Part shown: positions 1 through 5,489 of the stretch, one piece after another
Numbering within the stretch: position 1 is the stretch's first letter
How the letters are laid out: each line of letters opens with the position of its first letter
Assembly: GCA_003241175.1 (NCBI GenBank)
Contig: QFOI01000142.1
Span: 1 to 8,123 of the forward strand
DNA length: 8,123 nucleotides
Source: Pseudopedobacter saltans
GTDB lineage: Bacteria; Bacteroidota; Bacteroidia; Chitinophagales; Chitinophagaceae
Direction: 5' to 3'
Program-made: the position numbers and the translations under genes
The notes under the pieces: model-generated
Seen by the model: the letters and a program-made list of their open reading frames with translations, nothing else
Told to the model about the DNA's origin: nothing
The model's database searches: none

Positions 1-96
1 AAAATCTTTTTTTTCATTTTTGTTATAGGTTATGTCATTAGGAATCATTGTAACAATTTAAAACTATAACAAAAACATCTTGAAAAAAACAATGTT

Positions 97-118
97 TGAA
101 CACAAACGTTTGCAAGAA
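97..118. promoter_or_regulatory. Palindrome resembling a LacI/GalR-type operator
   Basis: A perfect 10-bp palindrome, CAAACGTTTG (103-112), lies in the AT-rich spacer at the left edge. The flank on the right continues as CA, so that half reads CGTTTGCA, close to half-sites used by LacI/GalR-family repressors, which centre on a CG step. The left half is one or two bases off perfect symmetry. No gene starts next to it inside the window, and the remainder of 1-133 shows no ORF, RNA gene or repeat that I can recognise. Chance occurrence in AT-rich DNA is quite possible. Confidence 0.2.
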
Positions 119-133
119 CAATTATTTCATAAC

Positions 134-165
134 AACAAGGGTTTGCTCTCACACAAACCCTTGTT
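134..165 (-). terminator. Hairpin terminator after gpmI (possibly bidirectional)
   Basis: Perfect 12-bp inverted repeat: AACAAGGGTTTG (134-145) and CAAACCCTTGTT (154-165) around an 8-base loop. It begins 7 bases past the gpmI stop codon (173-175), the expected place for a Rho-independent terminator. The trailing sequence on the minus strand (TGTTATG...) is only moderately T-rich, so termination may be imperfect. The plus-strand reading is followed by AAAATATTTAT, so it could also stop a transcript arriving from the left edge. Confidence 0.75.
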
Positions 166-172
166 AAAATAT

Positions 173-1696
173 TTATATCAAAACATTCCCGGTCATTTCT
201 TTTGGAATGTCAATACCCATCACCGTTAAAATAGTAGGTGCAAGATCTCCCAATTTTCCAGGTTTGATAGTTCCTTTGAATTCGTCATTGATGATAAAGA
301 AAGGCACCAAGTTTAGAGAGTGTTGTGTGTTCGGAGAGCCGTCTTCATTGACCATAAAGTCTGCGTTACCATGATCTGCTGTAAGGAAAATGGTATAGCC
401 GTGTTTCAATGCAGCAGTTACAACTTGTTCCACACATTTGTCAACCGTTTCGGCAGCTTTTACAACTGCACTGAAAACGCCCGTATGTCCAACCATGTCT
501 GTATTGGCAAAGTTTAGACAGATAAAGTCAGCAGATTCCGCTTCTATTTCAGGGACGATTTTTCCTACAATATCAAATGCGCTCATTTCGGGTTGTAAGT
601 CGTACGTTGCCACTTTGGGAGATGCCGCCATCAATCTTTTTTCCCCTTCAAATTCTTGTTCGCGTCCACCACTGTAGAAAAATGTTACGTGCGGATACTT
701 TTCGGTTTCTGCAATACGGATTTGTTTTTTACCTGCATGGGAAACTACCTCACCCAAAGTATTGATAAGATTGTCTTTTTCGTAAATGACGTGTACATTT
801 TTGTAGGTCTTGTCATATTCCGTCATGGTTGTATAATAGAGATCCAATTTTTCCATACCAAAATCAGGGAAGCTCTCTTGTGTCAATACCTGCGTAATCT
901 CACGAGGACGATCCGTACGGAAATTGAAACAGATCACAGCGTCACCGTCTTTTATTTTCGCATCAGGATTGTTTTGCGTCGCCGCATTGATAATCGGTTT
1001 AAGAAATTCATCCGAAACTCCAGTTTCGTAAGACGCTTTTATGCTTGCAACTAGATCACTGCTGACTTCGCCTTGGCCTTTGACCAATGCATCATAAGCC
1101 AATTTTACTCTTTCCCATCTGCGGTCACGATCCATCGCATAATAGCGACCGGTAATGCTTGCAATCGCTCCTCCAGATTTTTGCAAATGATTTTGTAAAT
1201 CGCCAATAAATCCTGCACCGCTATGTGGATCGCAGTCACGACCATCCGTAAACGCGTGAACAAATATTTTTTCGATACCATTTTCGCTTGCTACGTCTAT
1301 CAACGCTTTCAAATGATTAATGTGGCTATGCACGCCTCCATCGCTGACCAAACCAATAAAATGCAAAGATTTCGAATTGTCTTTGGCATATTGGATAGTA
1401 TCAAGCAACGCTGGATTTTTGGCAAAAGATCCATCTCTAATTCCCACATTGATACGTTGCAACTCTTGGTAGACTATGCGACCGGCACCTAGATTAAGAT
1501 GTCCGACTTCACTATTGCCCATCTGTCCATCAGGAAGCCCCACAGCTTCACCACAAGTAACCAAAGTTGTATTGGGATATTTGGAATAAAGGGAATCTAC
1601 AAACGGTGTGTTTGCTGCTTGGATGGCATCAGCGGTTTTTACATTGCCAAGACCCCATCCATCCATTATAACAAGGATAACTTTATTATTTTTCAT
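173..1696 (-). CDS. gpmI: 2,3-bisphosphoglycerate-independent phosphoglycerate mutase
   Basis: Interconverts 3-phosphoglycerate and 2-phosphoglycerate in glycolysis and gluconeogenesis, in the cytoplasm, using two metal ions (usually Mn2+) and a phosphoserine intermediate. The 507-residue length is normal for the family. The alkaline-phosphatase-like half is marked by VIMDGWG (metal ligand D12), MGNSEVGH with the catalytic Ser62, NFANTDMVGHTG (D400, H404), TADHGNAD (D441, H442) and H459 in NTQHS. The inserted phosphotransferase domain carries GGVHSH (120-125), DGRD (151-154), the Arg-rich GRYYAMDRDRRWER (183-196) and FRTDRPRE (259-266). All key residues are present, so the enzyme should be active. 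The ATG at 1696 gives the standard N-terminus, with the first strand starting at residue 5. It is a single gene with its own promoter candidate and terminator, divergent from the DUF4783-like gene. Confidence 0.98.
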   Translation of the reverse strand: MKNNKVILVIMDGWGLGNVKTADAIQAANTPFVDSLYSKYPNTTLVTCGEAVGLPDGQMGNSEVGHLNLGAGRIVYQELQRINVGIRDGSFAKNPALLDTIQYAKDNSKSLHFIGLVSDGGVHSHINHLKALIDVASENGIEKIFVHAFTDGRDCDPHSGAGFIGDLQNHLQKSGGAIASITGRYYAMDRDRRWERVKLAYDALVKGQGEVSSDLVASIKASYETGVSDEFLKPIINAATQNNPDAKIKDGDAVICFNFRTDRPREITQVLTQESFPDFGMEKLDLYYTTMTEYDKTYKNVHVIYEKDNLINTLGEVVSHAGKKQIRIAETEKYPHVTFFYSGGREQEFEGEKRLMAASPKVATYDLQPEMSAFDIVGKIVPEIEAESADFICLNFANTDMVGHTGVFSAVVKAAETVDKCVEQVVTAALKHGYTIFLTADHGNADFMVNEDGSPNTQHSLNLVPFFIINDEFKGTIKPGKLGDLAPTILTVMGIDIPKEMTGNVLI

Positions 1697-1779
1697 GTAT
1701 GTACATTTTTGAGATTATACCAAAACAAAAAGCACGATTTCGCTGTTATAGCAATAAGGCACAATTTTGTTTAGCGTGC

Positions 1780-1807
1780 CAAATTTACGTAAAATATTAA
1801 TCATCAA
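1780..1807 (-). promoter_or_regulatory. Predicted gpmI promoter
   Basis: On the minus strand there is TAAATTTG (1787 down to 1780), an exact match to the Bacteroidota -7 consensus TAnnTTTG. TTG lies upstream (1807-1805) with a 17-bp spacer, within the usual range for the -33 element. Transcription would begin near 1774 and give a leader of about 75-80 nt before the gpmI ATG at 1696. A short GGCAC/GTGCC inverted repeat (1758-1762, 1776-1780) sits around the predicted start. Confidence 0.5.
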
Positions 1808-1827
1808 TCATTTAAGATTTTTACGTA
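1784..1827. repeat. Two copies of TTTACGTA in the divergent spacer
   Basis: The octamer TTTACGTA occurs at 1784-1791 and again at 1820-1827, 36 bp apart. The first copy is part of the perfect palindrome TTTACGTAAA (1784-1793) and overlaps the predicted gpmI -7 element. The second lies upstream of its -33 element and about 70 bp before the start of the plus-strand gene at 1896. The arrangement could bind a regulator, but the sequence is short and AT-rich, so this is only a possibility. Confidence 0.25.
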
Positions 1828-1895
1828 TAGAACATGCTTTTTTTGGCTTGTAATTTGCTGATTATTAAAAAAAACCGTTTGATAATTTTAGCAAA

Positions 1896-2282
1896 ATGAA
1901 AAAGTTTGTTTTGTTTATATGTGCAGCATTTGCTTTTATGGCTTTTACATTACAGAGTCCAAGTGCAAATGACGACATTGTAAATGCTCTAAAAAGTGCT
2001 GATGCCAATGCCATCAGCCAGTATTTTGATGATGTTTTGGATGTTAAGCTTCCCGACAAAGAGGAAGCAAAAAATATTGGAAAAAATCAAGCCAGTATAT
2101 TGTTCAGGTCTTTCTATTCTACCAATGGCATTAATGGATTTACACTTACCTCCAGAAGAGAAAACGGTGGGACGATGTACATTGCAGGAAAACTATCAGG
2201 AAAGGACAAAAGTTTCAATATAACTTTGATGATTCACAATAAAGGGAATCAACCTTACGTAATATCCGCAAGGATCAACTAA
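1896..2282 (+). CDS. Small exported DUF4783-like protein
   Basis: A 128-residue protein of unknown function, matching by appearance the Bacteroidota family DUF4783. The N-terminus (MKKFVLFICAAFAFMAFTLQS) is a typical Sec signal peptide: two lysines, then a hydrophobic stretch to about residue 19, with cleavage likely near residues 21-24. Cys9 lies inside the hydrophobic core, too early for a lipobox, so the product is probably a soluble periplasmic protein and not a lipoprotein. The mature part of about 105 residues has a helix-rich start (DIVNALKSADANAISQYFDD) followed by strands, which recalls small NTF2-like folds; that is inference. It is divergent from gpmI and followed by a hairpin before murF. 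I find no convincing TAnnTTTG promoter upstream. The ATG is chosen because the signal peptide starts exactly there. Confidence 0.8.
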   Translation: MKKFVLFICAAFAFMAFTLQSPSANDDIVNALKSADANAISQYFDDVLDVKLPDKEEAKNIGKNQASILFRSFYSTNGINGFTLTSRRENGGTMYIAGKLSGKDKSFNITLMIHNKGNQPYVISARIN

Positions 2283-2302
2283 CAACCAAACAGAATTTTT
2301 TG

Positions 2303-2338
2303 AACATAGCGATAGGTAATAATACTTATCGCTATGTT
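2303..2338 (+). terminator. Strong hairpin between the DUF4783-like gene and murF
   Basis: A 15-bp stem (2303-2317 with 2324-2338; one G-T pair, the rest Watson-Crick) encloses the 6-base loop AATAAT. It starts 20 bases after the stop codon at 2280-2282, where a terminator is expected. The following tract (TTTGCTTTATAAAA) is only moderately T-rich, so partial read-through into murF is plausible. Its position also argues against translation from the TTG at 2300, whose first codons would be locked in the stem. Confidence 0.65.
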
Positions 2339-2340
2339 TG
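2333..2340 (+). promoter_or_regulatory. Possible murF -7 element
   Basis: TATGTTTG matches TAnnTTTG exactly and would place a transcript start near 2346, about 14 nt before GTG 2360. No TTG lies at the normal distance upstream: the nearest is 30 bp away at 2300-2302. The element overlaps the right arm of the hairpin, so the match may be incidental. Confidence 0.3.
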
Positions 2341-2359
2341 CTTTATAAAAACAATTACT

Positions 2360-3643
2360 GTGAATATTGAAGCATTATACAAAATCTACTTGCAATATCC
2401 TCTTGTCGGAACAGATACCAGAAAAATCGAAAAAGACTCCATATTTTTTGCATTGAAAGGGCCTAGTTTTAATGGTAATGAATTTGCATTGAAAGCTTTG
2501 GAAGCAGGAGCTGCCTATGCTGTCATAGACGAGTCTCCATCCGAAAGCAATGATAGACTTATATTGGTAGACAATGTTTTGAAAACCTTGCACGATTTGG
2601 CAAAAGTCCACAGAGAATCTTTCCAGATTCCTTTTATTGGCATCACGGGTAGCAATGGGAAAACAACAACAAAAGAATTGGTACATGCTGTCTTGAGTCA
2701 GCAGTACAAAACATATTTTACACAAGGAAACCTCAACAACCATATTGGAATACCGCTAACGATCCTTAGAGTAAAGCCTGATGCGGAAATCGCAATCATT
2801 GAAATGGGCGCCAACCATCAAAAAGAAATCGAAGGTTACTGCAAATATGCAGAACCCACTTTTGGTATTATCACTAATTGTGGCAAAGCCCATCTGGAAG
2901 GCTTTGGAGGTATCGAAGGTGTCCGCAAAGGAAAAGGAGAATTGTATGATTACATCAGATCCAACAATGGTTCTATCTTCGCCTTTGACGATTACGATTA
3001 TTTACATGACATGTCCAAAGGAATCAGTACAATCCATTGGTACGGAACACATAATGGCGAAATAATCGGAAAAGAAACCGCCAATGATCCATTTTTAAAA
3101 GTGGAAATAACCACTGGATTTGAAAAATCATTTTTTATTGATACTCAATTAGTTGGCTCTTATAATTTACCCAATATACTATGTGCTGTTGCTATTGGAA
3201 AAACATTTAATGTTCCTCTGGAAAAAATCCAATACGCCATTTCCTCTTATGCTCCATCCAATAGTAGATCGCAACTAATCCAGTCGGAGAAAAACAAAAT
3301 CATATTAGATGCTTACAACGCCAATCCGACCAGCATGGCCGCAGCCATTGATAATTTTGCAGGTTTGGCTTCTGACAAAAAGGTTTTGATGCTAGGTGCC
3401 ATGATGGAATTAGGAGACGCAAGTATAGAAGAACACAAAAACATACTAAACCTTATCAAAAAATACAATTGGGACAAAGTTGTATTGGTTGGAGGAGATT
3501 TTGGACGCATTGATGTTGCCCCATATCTCTATTTTCCCGATTCAAATGCAGCAAGAGAATGGTTTAAGCAACAGGGGTTTGAAAATGCAGAGATCCTTAT
3601 AAAAGGCAGCAACAGCATGCATATGAATCGTATATTGGATTAA
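2360..3643 (+). CDS. murF: UDP-N-acetylmuramoyl-tripeptide--D-alanyl-D-alanine ligase
   Basis: Adds D-Ala-D-Ala to the UDP-MurNAc-tripeptide using ATP, the last cytoplasmic ligation in peptidoglycan precursor synthesis. From GTG 2360 the protein has 427 residues, a normal family size. Residues 1-85 form the MurF N-terminal UDP-binding domain, with TDTRKIEKDSIFFALKG near residues 18-34. The ATP-binding loop is ITGSNGKTTTKE (95-106), followed by TQGNLNNHIGIPLT (121-134), EMGANHQKEI (148-157), NCGKAHLEGFGG, and in the C-terminal domain DAYNANPTSM. The frame stays open upstream to a TTG at 2300. The extra 20 residues (NIAIGNNTYRYVCFIKTIT) do not resemble MurF and are encoded by the hairpin, so I prefer GTG 2360, where the sequence becomes V/M-NIEALYKIY. 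No terminator is visible after the gene. It lies alone, without the usual dcw cell-wall cluster neighbours. Confidence 0.95.
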   Translation: MNIEALYKIYLQYPLVGTDTRKIEKDSIFFALKGPSFNGNEFALKALEAGAAYAVIDESPSESNDRLILVDNVLKTLHDLAKVHRESFQIPFIGITGSNGKTTTKELVHAVLSQQYKTYFTQGNLNNHIGIPLTILRVKPDAEIAIIEMGANHQKEIEGYCKYAEPTFGIITNCGKAHLEGFGGIEGVRKGKGELYDYIRSNNGSIFAFDDYDYLHDMSKGISTIHWYGTHNGEIIGKETANDPFLKVEITTGFEKSFFIDTQLVGSYNLPNILCAVAIGKTFNVPLEKIQYAISSYAPSNSRSQLIQSEKNKIILDAYNANPTSMAAAIDNFAGLASDKKVLMLGAMMELGDASIEEHKNILNLIKKYNWDKVVLVGGDFGRIDVAPYLYFPDSNAAREWFKQQGFENAEILIKGSNSMHMNRILD

Positions 3644-3678
3644 AAAAATCATAAATATTTTAACGATATAACAAGAAA

Positions 3679-3710
3679 TTTGGCGTTTAGATTTCGTCGT
3701 ACTAACTTTG
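3679..3710 (+). promoter_or_regulatory. Predicted rpsP promoter
   Basis: TTTG (3679-3682), a 20-bp spacer, then TAACTTTG (3703-3710): an essentially ideal Bacteroidota -33/-7 promoter. Transcription would start near 3716, giving a leader of about 50 nt that is AT-rich and has no obvious Shine-Dalgarno sequence. A strong promoter fits an abundant ribosomal protein. Confidence 0.75.
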
Positions 3711-3766
3711 TGGCGTAAATATTTTATAACTTTTATTTTTTAAAAGCCTTTAAATTTCTATTTAAG

Positions 3767-4261
3767 ATGGCAGTCAAGATCAGACTTCAAAGACATGGTA
3801 GCAAGAAACGTCCTTTCTACTTCATCGTAGTAGCAGACGCTAGAGCACCAAGAGATGGTAAGTTCATCCAAAAGTTGGGAACTTACAACCCGTTAACGGT
3901 ACCTGCAACAATCCAGTTGGATCGTCAAAAATCATTGGAATGGTTGCACAAGGGAGCACAACCTACAGATACAGTTCGTAGAATTTTATCTTTCAAGGGC
4001 GTACTTTACCTTAAACACTTGTTGCGTGGAGTTAAGTTAGGTTTGTTTGATGAAGTGGCTGCTATGACTAAGTTCCAACAATGGTTCGAAAGTCATGAAG
4101 CTAACGTCAACAAACGTAACGAAGAACACAAAGCAAAACAAAGAGCTATCCGCAAAGGTGGCCCGGTAAGAAAAGTAGAATCTGCACCAGTAGTTGAATC
4201 TGCGCCTGCAGCCGAAGCTCAACCAGAAAACGAAGCGCCAGAAGCGACTTCTGAAGCTTAA
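3767..4261 (+). CDS. rpsP: 30S ribosomal protein S16
   Basis: Structural protein of the small ribosomal subunit that binds 16S rRNA early in assembly of the 5' domain. The first 80 or so residues are the conserved S16 core: MAVKIRLQRHGSKKRPFYFIVVADAR, then RDGKFIQKLGTYNP (29-42) and the DRQKSLEWLHKGAQPTDTVRRIL region (52-74). At 164 residues it is about twice the length of the E. coli protein. Residues 81-130 add a basic, mostly helical extension, and residues 131-164 are a low-complexity Ala/Glu/Pro tail with two VESAP copies (137-141 and 143-147). Extended S16 proteins are usual in Bacteroidota. The ATG start gives the canonical N-terminus. The gene has its own promoter and terminator; rimM follows 161 bp downstream. 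Confidence 0.98.
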   Translation: MAVKIRLQRHGSKKRPFYFIVVADARAPRDGKFIQKLGTYNPLTVPATIQLDRQKSLEWLHKGAQPTDTVRRILSFKGVLYLKHLLRGVKLGLFDEVAAMTKFQQWFESHEANVNKRNEEHKAKQRAIRKGGPVRKVESAPVVESAPAAEAQPENEAPEATSEA

Positions 4262-4285
4262 AACCGAATTGCGAAATGCATTGAG

Positions 4286-4312
4286 CCCCGTGTCAGTGAC
4301 ACGGGGTTTTTT
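4286..4312 (+). terminator. Rho-independent terminator after rpsP
   Basis: A perfect 9-bp GC-rich stem, CCCCGTGTC (4286-4294) with GACACGGGG (4298-4306), a 3-base loop and six consecutive T residues (4307-4312). It lies 24 bases after the rpsP stop. It should end most rpsP transcripts before rimM. Confidence 0.95.
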
Positions 4313-4334
4313 ATTTACCAATACAATCATACTT

Positions 4335-4369
4335 CGTCATTGCAAGCTAGCAAAGCGAAGCAATCTCAA
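4335..4369. repeat. REP-like intergenic palindromic element (degenerate)
   Basis: The segment starts CGTCATTGC and ends CGAAGCAATCTC, closely resembling the dispersed palindromic repeat of the form CGTCATTGCGAG...GAAGCAATCTC that I recall from intergenic DNA of many bacteria, including Bacteroidota. ATTGC (4339-4343) and GCAAT (4360-4364) pair as arms, and a second TTGC/GCAA pair (4340-4343, 4350-4353) lies inside. It sits between the rpsP terminator and the rimM promoter, a typical site for such elements. Only one copy is in this window, so its repeat nature rests on recollection. Confidence 0.55.
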
Positions 4370-4375
4370 TTCATA

Positions 4376-4400
4376 TTGACATTATTTATGTCTATTTTTG
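4376..4400 (+). promoter_or_regulatory. Predicted rimM promoter
   Basis: TATTTTTG (4393-4400) matches TAnnTTTG exactly, with a start expected near 4406 and a leader of roughly 17 nt to the ATG at 4423. The only TTG upstream (4376-4378) is 14 bp away, shorter than usual, so the -33 element is weak or absent. Together with the terminator after rpsP this suggests separate transcription of rimM. Confidence 0.5.
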
Positions 4401-4422
4401 CAGTTCGATATTTATATACATT

Positions 4423-4938
4423 ATGGATTTTATTCAAATAGGGAAAGTAGCCACCACTCACGGTATTAAAGGCAGTATTCTGATTACACATGGTATTGGC
4501 AAAAAAGTAAATTTCAAAGGCGTCAAAGCGCTTTTTATCGAAGAAACCAAAAATAGCCGAATACCTTGGTTTATAGAAGGCGCCACTGCTCGTAACAATG
4601 AGGAGACTATCGTACAGTTAGAAGGTCTCAATAGTAAAGAATCTGCGCATAGATTGATACGGAACAATATATGGTTGCAAAAATCCGATTTTGAAAAAAT
4701 AGCAGACAAAAATGCGCCTATTAGTCTGATAGGTTACACTTTGTTCGACGACAAAAAACCATTGTCTGAAATAGAGGAAATCATTGAACAGCCCAATCAG
4801 TTATTGGTTAGGTTAACAATAGAAGATAAAGAAGTACTTATCCCTCTGCACGAGGAGATTTTGGATAATATCGACCACAACAAAAAGGCAGTTTATGTAA
4901 GATTACCGGATGGCCTATTGGACATCTATTTGTCCTAG
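4423..4938 (+). CDS. rimM: Ribosome maturation factor RimM
   Basis: Assembly factor for the 30S head domain that acts in the cytoplasm on maturing 16S rRNA. The 171-residue length is typical. The N-terminal RimM domain (residues 1-90) opens with IGKVATTHGIKGSI (6-19), the family signature. The C-terminal PRC-barrel (about 100-171) includes LIGYTLFDD (102-110) and EVLIPLHEEILDNID (137-151), ending in GLLDIYLS. The ATG at 4423 gives the normal N-terminus. rpsP lies immediately upstream, as in many bacteria, but trmD and rplS do not follow. The stop codon overlaps the stop of the convergent YkuK-like gene. Confidence 0.96.
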   Translation: MDFIQIGKVATTHGIKGSILITHGIGKKVNFKGVKALFIEETKNSRIPWFIEGATARNNEETIVQLEGLNSKESAHRLIRNNIWLQKSDFEKIADKNAPISLIGYTLFDDKKPLSEIEEIIEQPNQLLVRLTIEDKEVLIPLHEEILDNIDHNKKAVYVRLPDGLLDIYLS

Positions 4939-5408
4939 TTGACCATCTTGTCTGCACAGCTACTGCTTGCAAATGCATCCGGCTTAGCCTTGAACGCAAA
5001 TCCCATCCCTAAGATGTAACTCATCGCATCCTTCAACGCGCTGTTACTTTTGAACTGAGGATTGGTATTGATATCCACATGTACTTCCATGTCCACTTTA
5101 TATTGGATAAACAAATCGCAAAGAGCATAGGCTATATCGATACTCATACCGACTTCAGCAAGCATGCGCTCTTTAACGTGAAATTTCCGCAACGATTTTT
5201 CGGAATGGATGTACATGAATCCACCATTGTGCTCTCTTAAAAAAACGATTACAGTAGCAAACTCTGTTAATACACCTTTTACCTGACTGTCTGTACCGAT
5301 ACAGACCTTGAGTTTGTGCCCTTGCTGCTGTTCCGTTTTAAGAGCTGCTTCAACAGCGTCTTTGATAGGTAGCTTGATCTGCTCCCCGTTGAACTTTTTC
5401 CAATACAT
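4935..5408 (-). CDS. YkuK-like (DUF458) predicted RNase H-fold protein
   Basis: A 157-residue cytoplasmic protein resembling the YkuK/DUF458 family, which is predicted to have an RNase H-like fold. No established substrate is known to me. Acidic residues that could form a metal-binding site are spaced as in that fold: D40 in CIGTDSQ, E80 or E85 in the central helix, D112 in HVDINTNPQFKSN, and D144 and D153 in KPDAFASSSCADK. The candidate catalytic positions all look intact, so nuclease activity is possible but inferred. The gene lies 81 bp downstream of the ROK gene on the same strand and has its own promoter candidate. Its stop (TAG from 4937 to 4935) overlaps that of rimM. No signal peptide is seen. 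Confidence 0.85.
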   Translation of the reverse strand: MYWKKFNGEQIKLPIKDAVEAALKTEQQQGHKLKVCIGTDSQVKGVLTEFATVIVFLREHNGGFMYIHSEKSLRKFHVKERMLAEVGMSIDIAYALCDLFIQYKVDMEVHVDINTNPQFKSNSALKDAMSYILGMGFAFKAKPDAFASSSCADKMVN

Positions 5409-5422
5409 AAATAAAGGTTTCT

Positions 5423-5456
5423 TAAAGTTACGGATAAAAGCAGAGGTATTTGCAAA
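5423..5456 (-). promoter_or_regulatory. Possible promoter of the YkuK-like gene
   Basis: On the minus strand TTTG (5456-5453), a 22-bp spacer, then TAACTTTA (5430-5423), which has one mismatch to TAnnTTTG. The start would be near 5417, giving a leader of about 10 nt. Co-transcription from the ROK gene is the alternative, as no terminator hairpin is evident between the two genes. Confidence 0.35.
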
Positions 5457-5489
5457 AAGGTATTTTTTAACGTAAGAATAATCTCTTGT

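Noticed and set aside
320..1774. Several plus-strand open frames of 60-130 codons opposite gpmI
   Set aside because: They lie inside an intact gpmI with all motifs conserved, have no family features and are Cys/Phe-rich as expected for antisense shadows.
1758..1780. GGCAC...GTGCC inverted repeat as a gpmI terminator or riboswitch
   Set aside because: Only 5 bp with a 13-base loop, placed across the predicted transcript start; too weak for a separate feature.
2375..2743. 122-codon minus-strand frame inside murF
   Set aside because: Antisense to conserved MurF sequence including the ATP loop; no recognisable domain or promoter.
4037..4330. 97-codon minus-strand frame over the rpsP tail and terminator
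   Set aside because: Overlaps the low-complexity S16 tail and reads through the terminator; the Phe/Arg-rich product is an artefact.
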